NCBI GenBank assembly: GCA_014529385.2
Contig: CM043959.1
Coordinates: 6,450,966-6,514,965 of the forward strand
Length of the DNA stretch: 64,000 nt
Origin: Adiantum capillus-veneris
Lineage: Eukaryota > Streptophyta > Polypodiopsida > Polypodiales > Pteridaceae
Reading direction: 5' to 3'
Position numbers and translations under genes: made by a program. Shown piece after piece: positions 59,870-64,000 of this stretch. A model generated the notes under the pieces. That model saw only the letters and a program-made list of their open reading frames with translations, had not been told where the DNA came from and made no database searches. Within the stretch, counting starts at the first letter, position 1; each line of letters begins with the position of its first letter.

Positions 59870-60838
59870 TTTGCTTATCAAATGGTTTGGTAGTAACAAC
59901 AAAGATATAATTCCAAAGAATATTAGGCACGGTTGATGGTAACATTTCACTTCGTGTACAAGTGATAGCATTTTCCTAGTCATGTTTCGCCTACTTGCCA
60001 TGCTTGAGAAATGGAGGTGATGACAAGTGAATTTAACCCAAACTTGGGATTATAGACATTGTGCTTAGCAAAACAAGAATTTGCTACAAAGTGGACTCCA
60101 TCAATGGTTCAAGATGCCTCTACAATGTTGGTTTCAACCACCACTTTCCTTGTTCTTGGTGGCAAAGGGTCTGAAATTCTTGTATGCATTTCACTAGGAA
60201 GGGCACTATAAAGTAGGAGTATAATCAGCTTTGGAACATTGGGAACCAGTCCCTTTTCTCTCATACAAGATTTGGCACGTTGTATCAATTTTCTTGTGTC
60301 TTTTTTAAAAGAGAAGGTTGTCACCTTCTGGCTCAGTTAAATGTATCCGCATAACAGTAATGAGTGCAACATTTAGATAGTCCCTCTTTGGTTGCTTTGC
60401 ACATACAATCTCAAGAAGAAACATTCTTTTGGAATAGTGAAAATGTCACAATCAAAGGAAGTACCCATCAAAATGCTCAATGTTAAGTGTAGGTGAAATG
60501 ACTATAAGATGCAATCTTTACTAAGGTTATTCAACAACCCAAGGATACAAGAGTCCATATCCATTGTTAATCCCTCATATCCAAAACTCCTGAAGCTATT
60601 AGCTGCTTAGCTTTCCATCTCCTAGGTGATCTCATTCTCTTTAGTGGTCACCTAAAAGAGCAATTTTCATCCTCCTCTACGATGATAATCCCAAAAAGTC
60701 CTTTGCAACCTAGTGAAGGCTATTTCATACTAGAGGGATTAGATTCCTCATCCAAAGACCTTCTTTTCATTTGTAGAAGATCTTGCCATGTCTTCCCTCT
60801 ACACTAAAGGGCATGAGCACTTTAATGAAGCCCAAGCG
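59870..60838 (-). pseudogene. PRP22-like: DEAH-box RNA helicase pseudogene, Prp22 type
   Basis: Reading the minus strand with frame changes gives ordered helicase segments. First a linker DEESNPSS...GIIIVEEDENCSF...PLKRM, then SPRRWKAKQLIASGVL (60590-60645), then VISPTLNIEHFDGYF (SAT motif III region, 60455-60505). Next come [21 protein letters not shown] (broken by a stop), [30 protein letters not shown] (motif V region, TGA at 60106-60108), VYNPKFGLNSLVITSISQA and GKCYHLYTK. Prp22 is a spliceosomal ATPase that releases mRNA. The stretch that should carry Walker A and the DEAH box is deleted between GVLDMRD and DSCILGLL, the arginine-finger motif after SISQA is damaged, and several stops and frameshifts are present. 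No intron interrupts the blocks. Confidence 0.8.
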
Positions 60839-61001
60839 GTGGGATCCACGGCAACGAAGTTCGAACACGGAGATCTAGACGTGTGCAACCGTAGGATGCC
60901 GAGGTAAACTAGGACACCAAAAAGTAAACTTGGACAAGCGGAGGGGGCTGCCCGCGTTTATTTATCATTTGCCAGTTTGCCCATATGTCAACTTCCCCGT
61001 C

Positions 61002-61069
61002 GTGGGCGTAAGAGTTAGTGCATTGGACTCTCATGGTGGTGGCAAGGGTTCGAGTCTCCATGCCCGCGA
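61002..61069 (+). other. tRNA-like SINE head
   Basis: GTGGGCGTAAGAGTTAGTGC (A-box-like) and GGTTCGAGTCTCC (B box at 61048-61060) lie at tRNA-like distance, followed by a pyrimidine-rich body. The arms do not give a clean cloverleaf, so a SINE or tRNA pseudogene is more likely than a functional tRNA. Confidence 0.45.
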
Positions 61070-61228
61070 TTGGCACCCATTTTTTTCCACCCTCAATCCC
61101 CCTCGAGATTCCCCCTTTCAACTTGCACCGCCGATCCCATCTCTTTCTACCCGTGCCCTGGCATGTCTTCCCCAAAACGATAATAGACAATCAAGATAAA
61201 AACTTTTCTTTTTCTTCTTCTTCTTCTT

Positions 61229-61232
61229 CTCT

Positions 61233-61291
<59 letters not shown>

Positions 61292-61444
61292 ATAAGCTGC
61301 GAATTTGAAGCACATTTTTTTATTAATTGTTTTTAAAATTGTGATACGGGAACACAGGACTCAAAAGCCAGTGGATATTACAGCATTTAGCATTGTAAGC
61401 TGGCAGAGATGTTTTGCAAGCGCGCACTCACACACACACACACA

Positions 61445-61489
<45 letters not shown>

Positions 61490-61655
61490 GCACACACACA
61501 CACACACATCCTGCGAATTTGAAGCCCGTCTTGTCTTATTCGTTTTGAAAAATGTTCTACTGGAGCACGGGCCTCAAAAGCCATTTGGTAAACCTAGCAT
61601 TACAAACTTGTGGGGCTTGCACAGATGTTTTGAGCGCGCGCACACACGCATATAC
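61229..61655. repeat. About 217-bp tandem duplication led by (CT)n(CA)n tracts
   Basis: Two consecutive units each begin with CT then CA microsatellite (61229-61293 and 61449-61510). Both continue CTGCGAATTTGAAGC, CTCAAAAGCCA, GCATT, AGATGTTTTG and GCGCGCAC. The units are clearly diverged outside these words. Confidence 0.8.
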
Positions 61656-62213
61656 ATTCATTCATTTATTTTCAACCTATTTCAAAGACTGTTAGTTCAG
61701 AGTCAATTCTACTACTCGACCAAATTTCCCATCAATTGGGTCTTTAGCCGATGCTTGTTCCACCAATCCTTCCAGCTAGTTAGGGCTAAAATCCTCTTCG
61801 CGTGACAAATAAGGCTTCTTAGTTGTGAAATAAACATATAATCCAAAAGCACTCAACATAAACATGTCTTCGGTCAAGAGAATCTAGGGCATGTCATCAA
61901 AGAGAAGATGTTTCAACTTGGGTACGTACTACTACAAGTAGAGGGTCCTCTTTTGTATCAAGAGTTACTTTCAAGTATCCTTAGGGATAAGCTCAAGCAA
62001 TGTGAGACACTTAAGGAGATATATATTGAGATGGCAGCTAGAAAGCCTTCTCCATCACCAAAACAAACAAAGCCTTTCCCAAAGCACGGACGGTTAACCC
62101 CAACCCCAACCCCTACCGAAAACTAATTGATGTGGATGATGCTCCCCTTAAGTCGGTTCACTAAGCATATGTTGTACCTAGTCTACTTTGTGTCCATTGC
62201 TTTGCATGGCCTT

Positions 62214-62423
62214 CTTTTAAAGAATTACCTACAACTTTGAAATTACAACACACACCCAACCCCCATAGATGGAAGCAACCCAACTCTTAAAGTGAGTCTT
62301 CCCAGCCTGGTGGGAACAGCCCTTAAGGACTACATGTCATACAAGTTGTCAAGGGGATTTGAACCCAAGACCTTAGACAGAAGGGGCTCTTGCTCTACCA
62401 ATTGACCTAGCACTCGTTGACAA
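62214..62423 (-). mobile_element. tRNA-derived SINE with 13-bp target duplication
   Basis: On the minus strand TAGGTCAATTGGTAG (A box, 62395-62409) and GGGTTCAAATCCCC (B box, 62353-62366) are well spaced near the right end. The element is flanked by the direct repeat TTTGCATGGCCTT (62201-62213 and 62424-62436). 210 bp, in the range of plant SINEs such as Au-type. Confidence 0.75.
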
Positions 62424-62655
62424 TTTGCATGGCCTTTTGAGTATGTTGCTACTTTGTATTTCAATTAAGAAACAACAAGACATTATATAGAGCTGGCAAG
62501 CGCACACACCTCCAAAGGCACAAGTAGATTTTGAAGTTCAATCCATGGTGAAGAAACTAAGATTCCTCAATTTGTGCTATTCTTAGTTGTTGGCTCAGCA
62601 TCTGTCACAACTGATAAGAAATGGCCAATATTTCTCTCTCTAAAGAGGAAGGCTA

Positions 62656-63004
62656 GGATAAAGGGGCCAACAAGTGGTCTACCACCAAAGGGTGGATGAT
62701 CCCATTCCCAAAATTGAGACAAAAATCGGGAATATGCTTGGAACCTTGCTTAGGTGTCCTCCCGTGATTGGCTCAAAAGCGTATTATTATTGGGGTTTGA
62801 GTCTCTTATCTCTAAAAGGTTCTCAAAATTAAATTCTCAAATAGAGCACCACTGAGGGAAAAATGTCAATCTTGGTATCGTCTAATCCATCTTTTCATGA
62901 GGAATCTGATGCACTCTTCAAATTTCTAATTTAGCAAGATATGCAAAATCCTCCCCAAAATTACGACTTTTATTTAAAGTGGCCTTCTATTGGCCCCTTT
63001 ACCC
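62656..63004. mobile_element. MITE with TA target duplication
   Basis: Inverted ends GGATAAAGGGGCCAA (left) and the complement of GGGTAAAGGGGCCAA (right) bound 349 bp, flanked by TA (62654-62655 and 63005-63006). Copy 1 of the surrounding duplication has the empty site (AGGCTAACACAAATTG near 58385), which fixes both ends. TA duplication points to the Tc1/mariner group. Confidence 0.75.
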
Positions 63005-63290
63005 TAATACAAATTGAATAGGTGAATACAACAATGCTTTTGAACAGAAAACTTTTACTGAGGTTATTGTGAGGAAGTCCGCCAATGCTGCAAGAGAAAA
63101 CTTTGATTACAACATGAAGCCAACCACATTCAAGAATCTTGCAGATGAGATGCTCTATACATACAAACACAAGCTGCTGACTTTAGAACATAACTGCCTA
63201 CCACTACAATAATCAATAGATAGAGCAACAGGAGCCCTGTGTGCAAACCCTTTGATAGTCAGGGTGGAGTTTTGGCTTTAGGTGGGAGCT

Positions 63291-64000
63291 TTTAACAGAT
63301 TTCCATACATTCATGTACCAATGTCAACATGGAAACAGATACCTTCATATCAAAGGATATGCATACACAAAGAGACCACATTGCAACAGACTAAGACAGT
63401 AGTCAAATATAACTTTGCCACTTCCGGTCGTTGGACTCCAAGATCACACAAAGGAAACATGTTCATGGCTATTAACTGGACAACAATGCTACATACATGT
63501 CCGTCCATCGTGTTAAACTGCTACGAGAAACTCAAGATTTCGCAAAGACGACATAGATTTTCCCTTGCACTAATATTGAAAGAACAATGTGACTTGAGAA
63601 GATGTAGGGTTTTAAGACCCTCTCGATCAAGCAGAATGAATCACCTGGTTGTGAACTGCATTTGAAACAATACTCCAATGTGACCCATGGGTGCCCCATG
63701 GCAATGTGACATCCATTACCAAGGTCACCGTTGCCTTTTGAAAATCTTTCTTCGGAAAATTGGACTCTTCGAAAAAAATTATGTCAATGAGACCAAGCAG
63801 CATCTTACTGTCCTTGTACCCTCAAATTCACAACAAAATGTGTGAGAAACACTCTGTTTTTGTGGTAAAACCTTCTCACCAAGGAATATAGATTTTCATT
63901 AGGAAAAATTTACAACTACTGCTTGGGTGAATGAAAAAAATGCGTACTCACAAATGTGACTATGCCCATGGAGACGGAGCTGATCTGGAGACAAACCATC
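63291..64000. other. Terminal stretch, unassigned
   Basis: An open plus-strand frame 63282-63665 (127 codons) has no motif I recognise; the rest is AT-rich. No supported feature. Confidence 0.5.

Larger units (their letters stand above)
61650..63290. repeat. Diverged duplicated segment, copy 2 (with insertions)
   Basis: Collinear with 57660-58690 but longer because of an insertion block at about 61957-62500 that includes a SINE, and a MITE at 62656-63004. Confidence 0.8.

Noticed and set aside
62341-62420. Functional tRNA gene on the minus strand
   Set aside because: It is the head of a 210-bp element with target duplications, so it is a SINE; no matching acceptor stem.
63282-63665. 127-codon open frame as a gene
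   Set aside because: No recognisable motif, no upstream support, and part overlaps the end of the duplicated segment.

Overview
The window looks like repeat-dominated intergenic DNA of a flowering-plant nuclear genome. The evidence is plant-type Ty1/copia and chromodomain-bearing Ty3/gypsy retrotransposons primed by initiator-Met tRNA (the motif TGGTATCAGAGC recurs), a CACTA transposon, a plant-type LINE, tRNA-derived SINEs, MITEs, many long CT/TG microsatellites, and broken pieces of plant housekeeping genes. I found no intact host gene, no rRNA, no canonical tRNA gene and no CRISPR.

Region 1-15181 is a three-level nest. A Ty3/gypsy element (gypsy A, 7843-15181 in this window) had its 5' LTR hit by a CACTA element whose right terminus is at 7842. 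A complete Ty1/copia element (copia A, 529-6140, duplicated target ACTCC) then landed inside an exon of the CACTA gene. After a short unassigned stretch comes copia C (minus strand, 16424-21355, TSD ACTAT, 192-bp LTRs). Its polyprotein frame is broken by only one visible nonsense codon. A Mutator-like MITE with tRNA-like promoter boxes sits at 21546-21865.

Region 22-32 kb is gene-poor and rich in microsatellites. It ends in a decayed coiled-coil coding region on the minus strand (29.9-31.7 kb). A 5'-truncated LINE (minus, 32.67-34.96 kb, poly(A) tail at its left end) abuts a deleted relative of copia A (34.96-36.13 kb). That fragment runs into an LTR followed by a second primer-binding site, a recombinant-looking arrangement. 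Further copia fragments lie at 41.2-43.6 kb (minus) and 44.0-46.7 kb (plus), and a second LINE scrap at 46.7-47.1 kb.

Gypsy B (47702-57235) is a sister of gypsy A with both LTRs and a near-matching TSD. It has lost its reverse transcriptase by internal deletion and is split by a 4.6-kb insertion that carries a purine-permease-like gene fragment. Both gypsy copies carry lysine where the catalytic integrase glutamate is expected.

The right end (57.2-64 kb) holds two diverged copies of one unrecognised segment. The second copy contains a SINE (13-bp TSD) and a MITE, and the first copy provides the empty site for the MITE. Between the two copies is an unprocessed-looking but intron-free pseudogene of a Prp22-type DEAH-box splicing helicase (minus, about 59.87-60.84 kb).

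No multi-gene system and no regulated operon exists here. The biology is nested transposition, LTR-borne microsatellites and gene-fragment debris. All family names rest on motif recognition by eye; no database search was possible.
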